Origin: Candidatus Poribacteria bacterium | GTDB lineage: Bacteria; Poribacteria; WGA-4E; WGA-3G | Length of the DNA: 64,000 nt | Reading direction: 5' to 3' | NCBI GenBank assembly: GCA_022394755.1 | Contig: JAGFCA010000060.1 | Span: 38,619 to 102,618, forward strand | Made by a program: the position numbers and the translations under genes | The notes under the pieces: model-generated | The model's input: only the letters and a program-made list of their open reading frames with translations | Databases searched by the model: none | What the model was told of the DNA's origin: nothing | Part shown: in pieces, positions 9,918-18,865 of the stretch | Numbering within the stretch: the stretch's first letter is position 1 | Layout: each line of letters opens with the position of its first letter

Positions 9918-10705
9918 TTAATGAGGAATCAATCCAAGAATTGACTGAGATCTTTGAAAGTACTCCTTTAACTGTTATTGTTGGAGCAATAGAACAAATT
10001 GAGGAAAGAGACTTAGCAGTGTTCTTACTACTTCTGGATAAGGTTAGTTCTGTAATACATTCAGATGAATCAGATGTTATACATAAAACACTTACGCAAA
10101 CGGAAGTTGAGGATACAGAACAGAATGGAGTAAAGACTTTATCTACTTATGCTCAGGAAATTCTGGCAAACCTCTCATTTGCTAAACAGGTAAGAGTCAG
10201 TGAAAAAATCGCATCAACTGAAATGGTTGAATCTGAAGAAGCTGAACGTATTTGGAATAACTTAACCGATAGAATAAAGAGTGTTCTTAGAAAAACGCTA
10301 TTTTTCGGAGATGGTGCCAAAAACCTTTCCAAATTATTGGAGCAGCTTGATATTGAAAAACAGAATAAATTAATGGAAGTGATTCAAGACAGTAACCCTA
10401 AATTAGCACAGACAGTAGGGGATCATCTCTTTACCTTTGAGGATATAGTAGACATTCCAAATGAAGCAATATTGACAGTGTTACAAGTGGTTGAACCTAA
10501 CACATTAGCCATAGCACTTCATGAAGCATCAGAGCCATTAATAGAAAAGTTCTTTGAAAATATGTCTGTTGAACAAGCTAAGAACGTGGAGAACGAGAAT
10601 AAACAACTGACCTTTGAACAGAAACAAATTAGTAATACTGCCCAACAATCAATTGTAAATTTATTGAGGAATTTTGCAGGTAAAGGAATACTGAAACTCA
10701 AATAA
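9902..10705 (+). CDS. FliG-like protein outside a flagellar locus
   Basis: 267 residues, soluble and alpha-helical. Residues about 140-267 follow the middle/C-terminal layout of the flagellar switch protein FliG: ...KLAQTVGDHLFTFEDIVDI, then EAILTVLQVVEPNTLAIALH, EASEPLIEKFFENMS, and an ending helix TAQQSIVNLLRNFAGKGIL. FliG proteins show FVFEDL, ILREVD..LALALKGAS and NMSERAA in the same order. The N-terminal half is acidic and not recognised. The start is TTG 9902, with GGGAG 7 bases upstream, lying inside the purM end. No flagellar gene is in view, so motor function is doubtful. Confidence 0.7.
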   Translation: MYESIINEESIQELTEIFESTPLTVIVGAIEQIEERDLAVFLLLLDKVSSVIHSDESDVIHKTLTQTEVEDTEQNGVKTLSTYAQEILANLSFAKQVRVSEKIASTEMVESEEAERIWNNLTDRIKSVLRKTLFFGDGAKNLSKLLEQLDIEKQNKLMEVIQDSNPKLAQTVGDHLFTFEDIVDIPNEAILTVLQVVEPNTLAIALHEASEPLIEKFFENMSVEQAKNVENENKQLTFEQKQISNTAQQSIVNLLRNFAGKGILKLK

Positions 10706-10758
10706 ACCTGATAATTCCTAACTAAAAATTTACTTTTATGTTGCTAAAGACAATTATA

Positions 10759-11712
10759 TTAATCATCTTCAAGTTTAAATTCAAAAGGAATTCTGATAGC
10801 ATACTCAATTGCTTTACCATTTTCCTTTGCAGGTGTAAACTTAAACTTCTTCAATGCAGCGATAGCTGCTTCCTCAAATCCAAATCCTAAATCTGTCTCA
10901 GCAGTAATATCCTTTGCAATCCCATCAACAGTAATGACTGCTTTAAGATATACTTTTCCTTCCTTTTCAGCCCGTCTTGCGTTTTTGGGATATGTAGGTT
11001 TAACAGCATACTTTGGAACCGGTCGTGTTATACCGGCAGAAGTATTAATCTCAGGAACAGTCAGATCAGGTCCACCATCTGATGGTGTAGAGTTATCTAA
11101 GTCTGCAAAAGGCGTATTCTGCTGTTGAGGTCTTAATACAGTAGAAGGAATTGATGTTGATTGTTTGGGTTGGATAGGACTCTTAAAAGTCCTCTCAGGT
11201 AAGCTAATTCTTGGACCAGCTTCTAATTCTACACCTTCTAAGACATTTGTATTATCTGAAGAAGGAAGTGTTAAGTCCCTTGGACCTTTAGGAAGATCTG
11301 CATTGGTGACAACAGTACGTTTTATAGGTGCTTCAATTTCTTGTTCTTTTGCTTCAAAAGTAATTTTTTCACGTTTATTAACAATTACACGTTTTCTATC
11401 AGGAACATCATTAGGTAAAAAAGCAGCTTCTAATCGCTCAGTCTGTGCTTCAATTCTATCTTTAATGTAGAGTGTTCCTAATATTATAGCAATAGCCACA
11501 TGAAGACCGATAGAGAAAATTAAAGATAACGAATTACGACTCCCTGTTTTTTGAACAGTTAATGGAGGTGGTTTATTCTCTTTTGCTGCAGCTATGCCGC
11601 CTTTTTGACTTTCGTCTATAGAGAATTTTCTTAATTTTGCATTAATTTTCGGTTTCTTTCGTTGAGCCCTACGACTATGTAATTGGGATACAATCCCTGA
11701 ACTTCTACTCAT
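10759..11712 (-). CDS. tonB: TonB-family energy transducer
   Basis: 317 residues from ATG 11712, chosen because AGGAG lies 7 bases before it; the frame stays open 18 codons further without a good site. A basic cytoplasmic N-terminus of about 60 residues, longer than usual, precedes the single membrane helix (about 61-82). A charged/proline periplasmic linker follows, then the TonB C-terminal domain in the last 80 residues: VKPTYPKNARRAEKEGKVYL, KKFKFTPAKENGK, IRIPFEFKL. It should energise the three TonB-dependent receptors upstream of it on the same strand. No exbB/exbD is adjacent. Confidence 0.9.
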   Translation of the reverse strand: MSRSSGIVSQLHSRRAQRKKPKINAKLRKFSIDESQKGGIAAAKENKPPPLTVQKTGSRNSLSLIFSIGLHVAIAIILGTLYIKDRIEAQTERLEAAFLPNDVPDRKRVIVNKREKITFEAKEQEIEAPIKRTVVTNADLPKGPRDLTLPSSDNTNVLEGVELEAGPRISLPERTFKSPIQPKQSTSIPSTVLRPQQQNTPFADLDNSTPSDGGPDLTVPEINTSAGITRPVPKYAVKPTYPKNARRAEKEGKVYLKAVITVDGIAKDITAETDLGFGFEEAAIAALKKFKFTPAKENGKAIEYAIRIPFEFKLEDD

Positions 11713-12128
11713 TTCTTTTCTCCTAAAGTTCTCTCGTGATGCGGATAGCGCGCTTACAACACACACTTACCGGAGTTAATGAGTTGGTTATGATATAGTA
11801 AAGAATATAATGTATAATTCTGATAATAAAACGAGTTAAAGTATAAACTGATAACAAGTAGACTTAATAAAACTGGCTTTGAATACAGTCTATACCATCA
11901 TATTATAACAATTGTTTTCCTTCTTGTCAAGGTGTTCCTATATTCCTTATCCGATTATAACCAATTTGTCACTTAATGTGTATATTTAAATTCGGTATAA
12001 GTCAAAATGGAACTACATTAAAATACCTTTTATATTTAAAAATAGAATGATTTATGTTCTTAACTCTTAAGAATATACAGTAAGGTAGATACATATCCCT
12101 TATATAAATCGAAGATTAAACTAATTTG
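11713..12128. other. Intergenic region with a consensus promoter for tonB
   Basis: About 400 bases without a gene, between the DUF5916 gene and tonB. It carries a consensus minus-strand promoter (11902-11930) and, nearer tonB, a leader of roughly 180 bases. The part from 11931 to 12128 is very AT-rich and I see no hairpin or gene in it. Confidence 0.7.
11902..11930 (-). promoter_or_regulatory. Consensus sigma-70 promoter for tonB
   Basis: On the minus strand TTGACA (11930-11925), a 17-base spacer and TATAAT (11907-11902): six of six matches in both boxes. Transcription would start near 11895, leaving a leader of about 180 bases before tonB. Confidence 0.8.
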
Positions 12129-14357
12129 CTATGGATTCCACCAGAATGTCATTTTGGCAACAACAGTTAAGTTCCGTATCCCTCGTTGAGTACCATCGGT
12201 GTCATATATTTGGTTAAAAACAAAGTAGAAATCACTACCTGGGCGATAAATATAATTAATTAGAAAATTCGTAGTTACAAGATTTGTTTCAGTATTCCAT
12301 TGTGTAAATAATTTCGCATACAGTTTTGTAGAAAAAGAATAACTCAATCTACCTGAGAATAGATTGGCATGAAACTCTCCTGCAGGTAAGGTAACATGAT
12401 TATATTGATATTCTCCGTCAATACTAATTCTGTAATTAGGTTTAATAGTTCCGTTAACAAAGTATTTGTTGAGATTACCATTATAGAAACTGCCGATTTC
12501 AAAACCTGTGGTAGCGCTAATTGGTCGTGTATCACTTGAAGATAGCCTTCCACCAAGGGTATCATACTGATAATCCTCAATAGGAATAATTATTCCATCC
12601 CGAATTTCAAACTCTTCTTTCAACTTTTCAAATTTCCTATTTGCAAAAAACAATATGGAGTCTGCTGAAGAGAAAGAGGTCCAATGTGAATATGATACAC
12701 TCCAACGTTCTATTTCATAGTCTTGAGTGAGAATGTAATTTACTTCAGGACCAGACCATATTTCTCTGATTCCATATTTTTGTGGTCTGGGAACCCATCG
12801 TGCTTCACTTCTGAGATGCTTAATACCTTTCTGCCTTACAAATCCTACCTCAGGGTTAAAATCGTCATCAATATCAGTTAGAGTTGCACTGACCCTAAAA
12901 TCGTCGTTACGCCACTGAGATCCAAAATACCATGCATTGTTATTACCACTTATATCTGGAGAGTATGTGCTTGACCACATCGCTCTAATATCAAGCCTAT
13001 CAGTTGGGCGAAATTCAAAATCAACTCCCCCAGCACGATTGTAACTTCCTGGGGCATCCTTATTCACAGCAATTAATCCTATACGCGATCCAGCAATTGC
13101 GTCTTTAGTCACTCTAAAGACAGAATAATTTGTTCTTTTTATATCAATTGGTCCATCATCATCATCCCTTTCCTCATAATATTCATCAGTTAGAACATTC
13201 AGGAAACCAACACCGTAAGTCCCAATTTTACCACTTGCTTTTCCACCAAGTATAATTGGAATTGGTCTACCTTCATCTATACCAATCTGTCTACTATAAA
13301 AAAGGAGCATAGGAGGTGGTCTCCTGAAGCTTTGTCTTGGAATTCCAAAATCAAATAGACCTGCACCTTCCAAAAAGAAAGGACGTTTTTCAGGAAAGAA
13401 TAAGTTAAACCGAGTTAAATTTACTTGTTCTTCGTCAGCTTCAACTTGTGCAAAATCAGTATTATAGGTTAGATCAGCAGTCAGATTAGATGTAATACCG
13501 TATTTTGCATCAAATCCAACTTTAAACTCTCTGGTATTCTCTTGTGGGGAATCGACCTCGTTTATCTGTGTTATCCCTGGAAGTGCATAAGGTAGGAATT
13601 CCAAATTCCTTGAAGGAGAAATACCTTCTAATCCAACAAGTGTGCCTAAATTTGTCGTTCGATATTTTGCTAAACCACCATAGGATACAGGTACAGGAGT
13701 CCAAACAGTTTCTTCCTGTGTACGCATCAGTTCGCGCCCCACATTGATCCCCCAAATAATCGGTTCAGTCTTTTTAAAACGAAGTTGGCTAAAAGGAATT
13801 TTAAGTTCTGATGTCCAGGAGGATTCGTTAATTTTTGACTTACACTCAACGACAGCATCCCAATCCCCGTTTAGAGTATCACCATTATTAGTTATCGCTC
13901 TATCTTGGATTGCCCCTAATGGATTAACGCGAAAGAAGAAACCACTTCGTTTGTCATTGTAGGTATCTAAGAGCACAAAAACATTATCATTATCATGTAA
14001 ACCTCGGGAGTCTCTCCGCATTTCATTAGCAACAAGTTTATCTATTTCAGAATCATGACAAATAAAACCAAAATATAAATACTCCGTATCATAGAGGATT
14101 CTTACCTCCATTGGTTCTGAATTAGGTTCACCTTCATAAGGTTCAATCTGAATAAATTTGTCAATAATTTCAGCTTTTCGCCAATCCAATTCGTTTAACT
14201 CACCATCAATTTCTATGCTTTCATAAGTACGATATGCCTTAATCTGGAAGTTGTGAGTTTCTGAACTTACATTAGAAACATAAATTGACATCAAGAAGAT
14301 AAATAGTGGAAGTCCAATTTTTAAGCTACGAAAAAAAGAAGATATAGTATATACCAA
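12129..14357 (-). CDS. DUF5916 outer-membrane protein with CBM9-like domain
   Basis: About 742 residues. After a signal peptide, residues about 35-230 form a carbohydrate-binding-module-9-like domain (YESIEIDGELNELDWRKAE, RILYDTEYLYFGFICHD, FRVNPLGAIQDRA). The rest is a DUF5916 beta-barrel region (EEQVNLTRFNLFFPEKRPFF, ending in aromatic MTFWWNP, typical of outer-membrane barrels). I choose TTG 14357: AGGAGG is 8 bases before it, whereas the GTG three codons earlier overlaps that site. It probably handles or binds an extracellular glycan or peptide. It sits between tonB and the receptor genes. Confidence 0.8.
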   Translation of the reverse strand: MVYTISSFFRSLKIGLPLFIFLMSIYVSNVSSETHNFQIKAYRTYESIEIDGELNELDWRKAEIIDKFIQIEPYEGEPNSEPMEVRILYDTEYLYFGFICHDSEIDKLVANEMRRDSRGLHDNDNVFVLLDTYNDKRSGFFFRVNPLGAIQDRAITNNGDTLNGDWDAVVECKSKINESSWTSELKIPFSQLRFKKTEPIIWGINVGRELMRTQEETVWTPVPVSYGGLAKYRTTNLGTLVGLEGISPSRNLEFLPYALPGITQINEVDSPQENTREFKVGFDAKYGITSNLTADLTYNTDFAQVEADEEQVNLTRFNLFFPEKRPFFLEGAGLFDFGIPRQSFRRPPPMLLFYSRQIGIDEGRPIPIILGGKASGKIGTYGVGFLNVLTDEYYEERDDDDGPIDIKRTNYSVFRVTKDAIAGSRIGLIAVNKDAPGSYNRAGGVDFEFRPTDRLDIRAMWSSTYSPDISGNNNAWYFGSQWRNDDFRVSATLTDIDDDFNPEVGFVRQKGIKHLRSEARWVPRPQKYGIREIWSGPEVNYILTQDYEIERWSVSYSHWTSFSSADSILFFANRKFEKLKEEFEIRDGIIIPIEDYQYDTLGGRLSSSDTRPISATTGFEIGSFYNGNLNKYFVNGTIKPNYRISIDGEYQYNHVTLPAGEFHANLFSGRLSYSFSTKLYAKLFTQWNTETNLVTTNFLINYIYRPGSDFYFVFNQIYDTDGTQRGIRNLTVVAKMTFWWNP

Positions 14358-14449
14358 ACGCGACACCTCCTATAGGTGGGAATTAGGGTCTATAATTAAA
14401 GACGAATAGGAGGTCAATTAGATTATATTAAATTCATCAAAATGATAAA

Positions 14450-16531
14450 TTAATATTCAAAGGTGAGGGCGATAAAGGGAACTAATGGCAATTGTGCAAT
14501 TTGGAATTCATCGGTAAAATCTGAATTGTAACGGACTTGTAAGGGATTTACCCTATTATATACATTCCAAACTTCGAAAGTGAAACCTGCCCTGAATCTG
14601 TCAAGGCGGTTAAATGTCCAATGAATACGTAAATCTAAGCGGTGGTAAGGATCTGTTCTTAATGGATCCCCATATATAGGTAACCAAGTTTGTTTCTTAG
14701 TAAAAGGATTTGTATATCGTTCTCTACCTTCTAAGGGTACATACAACACACCACTTTTATATTGCCAATTTGCCCCAAAATCAAGCGTGTGTAATCTATA
14801 GTTTAGATTAAGAGAAAGGACATGCGGTGTGCTAAACATATACTCTCTTTCTTTTTCATAAGGTGTATCTTGTCGTAATGAAATAGTATATGAATAGGCT
14901 AACCATGCTCGTAACACATCCCCGATATTGTGTTCTAATGTGAATTCAATCCCTCTTACAGATCCAATACGTTGGTTTCTATAACTTCTGTCATTAATAT
15001 CAAAAGAAATCATATCAAGAAGTTGTTTGTAATAGGCTGCTGCTTCTATTCTTGTCTCATTAGTTAATCTTTTTTCCACAACTACTACATAATGTTTGGC
15101 TAAACTGGGATTGATAGGATAGATTTTGTCCCCGAGAACAAGCTGATAAAATTGTGGATTCTGTGAATAATTACCATATTGTAAACTTATGTCGATAGGG
15201 AATATTGATAGATTAGTGTATCCATCCATATTTGGTCCAACTGTAAGACCTAATAAAGCACGTGGTTGGAAAGAAAGCGTATCAATTAGATTAAAATATG
15301 TTCCACGTAAACCAAATGTGCTATATATATCTACAATAGACGATGATAATAAATCCTTAGTTAATTGGCTATAACCTTCAAACCGATGTATTTGCTCAGA
15401 AATACTTGTATGGATTTTCTCTCCATCCATTTTTAATCTAATATTGTAATCCCAATCACCCTCCTCAAGTGGTCGTGAGCCAACACTTATAATATTAGAA
15501 GGTAAAATAGATAATACAAAACCTGATTCTAATAAGGTTATTGGATTTTTAATCCAATAATTCAGATCAACTCTTAGAGAATATATGCTGTCTGCGTTCC
15601 TATAAAAATATCCCTCTCCATATTCAAGTTCAGACCTTGAAAAAGACCGGGTTAAAGATATGACAGACCGAAGTTTATCTTCATCATTAGAATATATGTG
15701 AATTCCTTGTGAATCAAATGGATTATCTGAATTAAATGGTCCACGGAGATCACTTTCTGATACCTCATCAGCCCCAAAACGAAATTGTGCAGAATCATCT
15801 GAACCAAATAAATTTACTTCAACTCTGTGTGTCTTGTTTATTTGGTAAAGTATTTTTCCTTGATAACTCCAAAATCTCGGAACTTGAACAACATTATCAC
15901 TCTCTGTTTCTAATAGGCTTGGTAATAACTCAAATAGAGGTTCCATATTACTTCTTCGACCGAATAGATAATAATAACCACGTTTATCAATACTCCCTTC
16001 AACAAATGCTTGTGAGTATACAGGATTCAGATTTAGGTTTGTCCCTACTTTCTTATCAGTCCTACTTCTGCTGTATATATCAATAACCGCTTGAGAATCT
16101 GATCCGAATTCTGCTCCATATCCACCTGGGTAAACATCTACTTTCTGTATCACATCAGCATTCACAGTAGAAACAATCCCATATAAATGATATGGATAAC
16201 CTAAAGGCAACCTATCAAAATAGTATAGATTATCTTCAGGACCACCACCCCGAACAGATAGTATACCAACAAAGTCATTTAATACACCCACACTGGGTAG
16301 AATATTTAAAACTCTAAGTGGGTCTCCTCCACTTCCAACTAATGTGTTAATTAAGGAACCATCAAGCGAATTTTTTGGTTTCTTCTCAATTTTTTCAGCA
16401 GTAATTTGAATAGGGGGTAAGGTAATTACATCATCAGTTTCTGATGCTAAAGTGGATAAACAGAATGAAATCAATATGAAGTAAATAAATACAGATTTCC
16501 GAACTCTTTGGGTAGGGAACACGTATAACAC
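14450..16531 (-). CDS. TonB-dependent receptor 3 (no N-terminal CarboxypepD_reg domain)
   Basis: 693 residues: signal peptide, a short region with LPPIQITAEK (possible TonB box), a plug domain with LSVRGGGPEDNLYYFDR, GYPYHL and VYPGGYGAEFGSDSQAVIDI, then a 22-strand-type barrel ending in the aromatic PFIALTFEY. It lacks the carboxypeptidase-regulatory domain that its two neighbours carry. The GTG start lies 2 bases after the stop of the preceding receptor gene and has no clear ribosome site, so translation is probably coupled. The substrate cannot be inferred. Confidence 0.88.
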   Translation of the reverse strand: MLYVFPTQRVRKSVFIYFILISFCLSTLASETDDVITLPPIQITAEKIEKKPKNSLDGSLINTLVGSGGDPLRVLNILPSVGVLNDFVGILSVRGGGPEDNLYYFDRLPLGYPYHLYGIVSTVNADVIQKVDVYPGGYGAEFGSDSQAVIDIYSRSRTDKKVGTNLNLNPVYSQAFVEGSIDKRGYYYLFGRRSNMEPLFELLPSLLETESDNVVQVPRFWSYQGKILYQINKTHRVEVNLFGSDDSAQFRFGADEVSESDLRGPFNSDNPFDSQGIHIYSNDEDKLRSVISLTRSFSRSELEYGEGYFYRNADSIYSLRVDLNYWIKNPITLLESGFVLSILPSNIISVGSRPLEEGDWDYNIRLKMDGEKIHTSISEQIHRFEGYSQLTKDLLSSSIVDIYSTFGLRGTYFNLIDTLSFQPRALLGLTVGPNMDGYTNLSIFPIDISLQYGNYSQNPQFYQLVLGDKIYPINPSLAKHYVVVVEKRLTNETRIEAAAYYKQLLDMISFDINDRSYRNQRIGSVRGIEFTLEHNIGDVLRAWLAYSYTISLRQDTPYEKEREYMFSTPHVLSLNLNYRLHTLDFGANWQYKSGVLYVPLEGRERYTNPFTKKQTWLPIYGDPLRTDPYHRLDLRIHWTFNRLDRFRAGFTFEVWNVYNRVNPLQVRYNSDFTDEFQIAQLPLVPFIALTFEY

Positions 16532-16533
16532 CG

Positions 16534-18759
16534 TTAGAATGCTGCTGTAATCCCTAAGTAAGGGATAAATGGTAACTGATTGATGGCTGTTTTGTCTGAA
16601 TAGTCATCTTCATATCTGTAATCCAACAGATTCTTTCTGTTATACGCATTTAAAAATTCAAGGAATATCCCCAAATCCCAATTATTAAATTGGAATATTT
16701 TACTTATCCGTATGTCTAACCTATGATAAGGAGGTAATCTTTCAGAATTCTTTTCACCATATATGGGAGTATAGATAATCCTACCAAAGTTCCTTGGATC
16801 CGGAATACGGATAGCATCAACAACAGGTGTGAAGGGGTTACCCGTACGATATTGCCATTTCATACCAAACTCCCATGTAGGAGTCAAATTATAACTTGCA
16901 GCGATTGTTGCCACATGTGTTTGATCAAAGGAGTAGAATCGGTACGGCTCATCAATTCGGTCTCGTCTCTTAGATAAAGCATAAGCATAGGATAACCAAC
17001 CAAAAAACTTATCGCCACTTTGGTGTCTAAGAAAGACTTCTGTACCTTGTGCATATCCAACACCTTGATTGAGAAAAACCAAAATATCATCAGATGTAAC
17101 CAAATTAAATAGATCCTTGTAATAAACTGCCATTTTGATTTCAGTGTCTTGAGATAATTGGCGTTTAAGCTCAATAATATAATGACTTGCATGGCTGGAT
17201 TTCAAATTAGGGTTACCCACACTATTAGATAGTTGTGCGGGAATCGGTGTTTGGTTATATATTCCGTAAGAAAATTGCAACTCTGAACTGTTAGGTAATT
17301 CAATTTGTAGACTCCCTCGTGGTTGTAGAGAAAGCTGATCAATTCTATTGAAATAATCCAACCTAATACCGTAAACTACAGACACAAAGGGCAATAGAAT
17401 ATATCTATCTTGAAGATATGTTTCAATCCGTTGTCCACGAACATATTCATCAATATTAATTTTTTCCTCAAACCGTATATCATATTCGACTTCACCCTCA
17501 TCAGGAATTCGCGTAAATGTTCCTGACACCTCTCCTGGTTCCAATCCAATTATTAATCCAGATTCCAAACGATGTCTTTGACTTAACTCATAAGTAAGAT
17601 CTTCACGTAATGTATAATTAGGTGCATCAACATTTAGTGAAAGTGCTGGTCCAAAATTTATGTCAAAAAGGAAGTTTGAACGTGTAAGAGATAGGTATGA
17701 TGTAAGCTTATCAGTCAAGGAAGAACGTAGGTGAAATCCAGCCCCTTCAAATCCGCTTTCAAAACTGGTATCGCCTCTAAAATCTTCATCAACATTATTT
17801 CCATCTAATTTTAATGCGAATTTATCTCCAGAAGCAAACAAATTCAGGAAGAGTTGATGCTTTTCACTTAAATCGTAACCAACCTTAAACTGATAATCCC
17901 AAAAACGTGGAAACGCTGTAATTGATCCAGTAGCAAAAGATATAGAGCCTATAAATAGATCTATATAACTTCTTCTCCCAGCAGCATACCAATATCCATT
18001 TTCCCCTATTTTCCCTTGAAGTAAACCTTCTGAAAAAAGTAGATTGAGATTTGCTTTTCCACGGAGATCCTTTGGACTATTGTCCTGAGAATAAATGTCA
18101 ATGACTGCCTGTGAATCCACACCGTATTCTGCTCCATATCCTCCAGCATAAACATCAATTCTATCGATAATTTCGGAACTTAGTGATGAGACCAAACCTC
18201 CAAAATGGTAGGGATACCCAACAGGAACACGGTCAAAATAATACAAATTATCTTCATCCGAGCCACCGCGTATATAAAGCGCTCCACTAAAGTCATTAGC
18301 AACCCCAATACCAGGAATTGCTGGTAATGCACGTAAGGCATCGCCTGCGGTACCGGGTAATCGTGTTATTTCTTTTGATTGAATACTCTTTTTTGTAACA
18401 GTTTTCGGTTGGCGTTGTGTACGAACTTCAACTTTCTCCAGCTCATATACCTCAAAATCAACATATATATTTGGTGTAATTTTCTTTCCACTATCAATAA
18501 CGATACTTACTTTATCAGTATAATCATAATTAGGATAAGATATAGATAATGTATACTTGCCATCAGGTAGTTCTGTTATAGAGAACTTTCCATTTTCATC
18601 TGTATTTATAACTTCCTCTGTTTCAATTACCTCAACGATAGCACCTACTAAAGGACGATCTGTTTTTCTGCTATAAATTGTACCATCAATTGAACCTGTT
18701 TGAGAAAAAGCTGTATATGGAATTGTAAATAAAATGATCAAGTACAGAAGATACTTCAT
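16534..18759 (-). CDS. TonB-dependent receptor 2 with CarboxypepD_reg-like domain
   Basis: 741 residues from ATG 18759 (MKYLLYLI..., with AAAGG 10 bases upstream), which places the signal peptide at the N-terminus; the frame is open 14 codons further. Residues about 20-105 are a carboxypeptidase-regulatory-like beta sandwich (GSIDGTIYSRKTDRPLVGAI). The plug has ALYIRGGSDEDNLYYFDRVP, GYPYHFGGL and YAGGYGAEYGVDSQAVIDIY. The barrel ends in PYLGITAAF. It is closely related in layout to the receptors on both sides and is directly followed by receptor 3. Confidence 0.9.
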   Translation of the reverse strand: MKYLLYLIILFTIPYTAFSQTGSIDGTIYSRKTDRPLVGAIVEVIETEEVINTDENGKFSITELPDGKYTLSISYPNYDYTDKVSIVIDSGKKITPNIYVDFEVYELEKVEVRTQRQPKTVTKKSIQSKEITRLPGTAGDALRALPAIPGIGVANDFSGALYIRGGSDEDNLYYFDRVPVGYPYHFGGLVSSLSSEIIDRIDVYAGGYGAEYGVDSQAVIDIYSQDNSPKDLRGKANLNLLFSEGLLQGKIGENGYWYAAGRRSYIDLFIGSISFATGSITAFPRFWDYQFKVGYDLSEKHQLFLNLFASGDKFALKLDGNNVDEDFRGDTSFESGFEGAGFHLRSSLTDKLTSYLSLTRSNFLFDINFGPALSLNVDAPNYTLREDLTYELSQRHRLESGLIIGLEPGEVSGTFTRIPDEGEVEYDIRFEEKINIDEYVRGQRIETYLQDRYILLPFVSVVYGIRLDYFNRIDQLSLQPRGSLQIELPNSSELQFSYGIYNQTPIPAQLSNSVGNPNLKSSHASHYIIELKRQLSQDTEIKMAVYYKDLFNLVTSDDILVFLNQGVGYAQGTEVFLRHQSGDKFFGWLSYAYALSKRRDRIDEPYRFYSFDQTHVATIAASYNLTPTWEFGMKWQYRTGNPFTPVVDAIRIPDPRNFGRIIYTPIYGEKNSERLPPYHRLDIRISKIFQFNNWDLGIFLEFLNAYNRKNLLDYRYEDDYSDKTAINQLPFIPYLGITAAF

Positions 18760-18865
18760 TCTGAGAAAACCTTTCAATATAGATAAGAGGTATAAATACA
18801 AATTGTTTCAATAATTATACTATGTAAAATCACATATTTCCAACTAATGAACAAAATAAATATAA

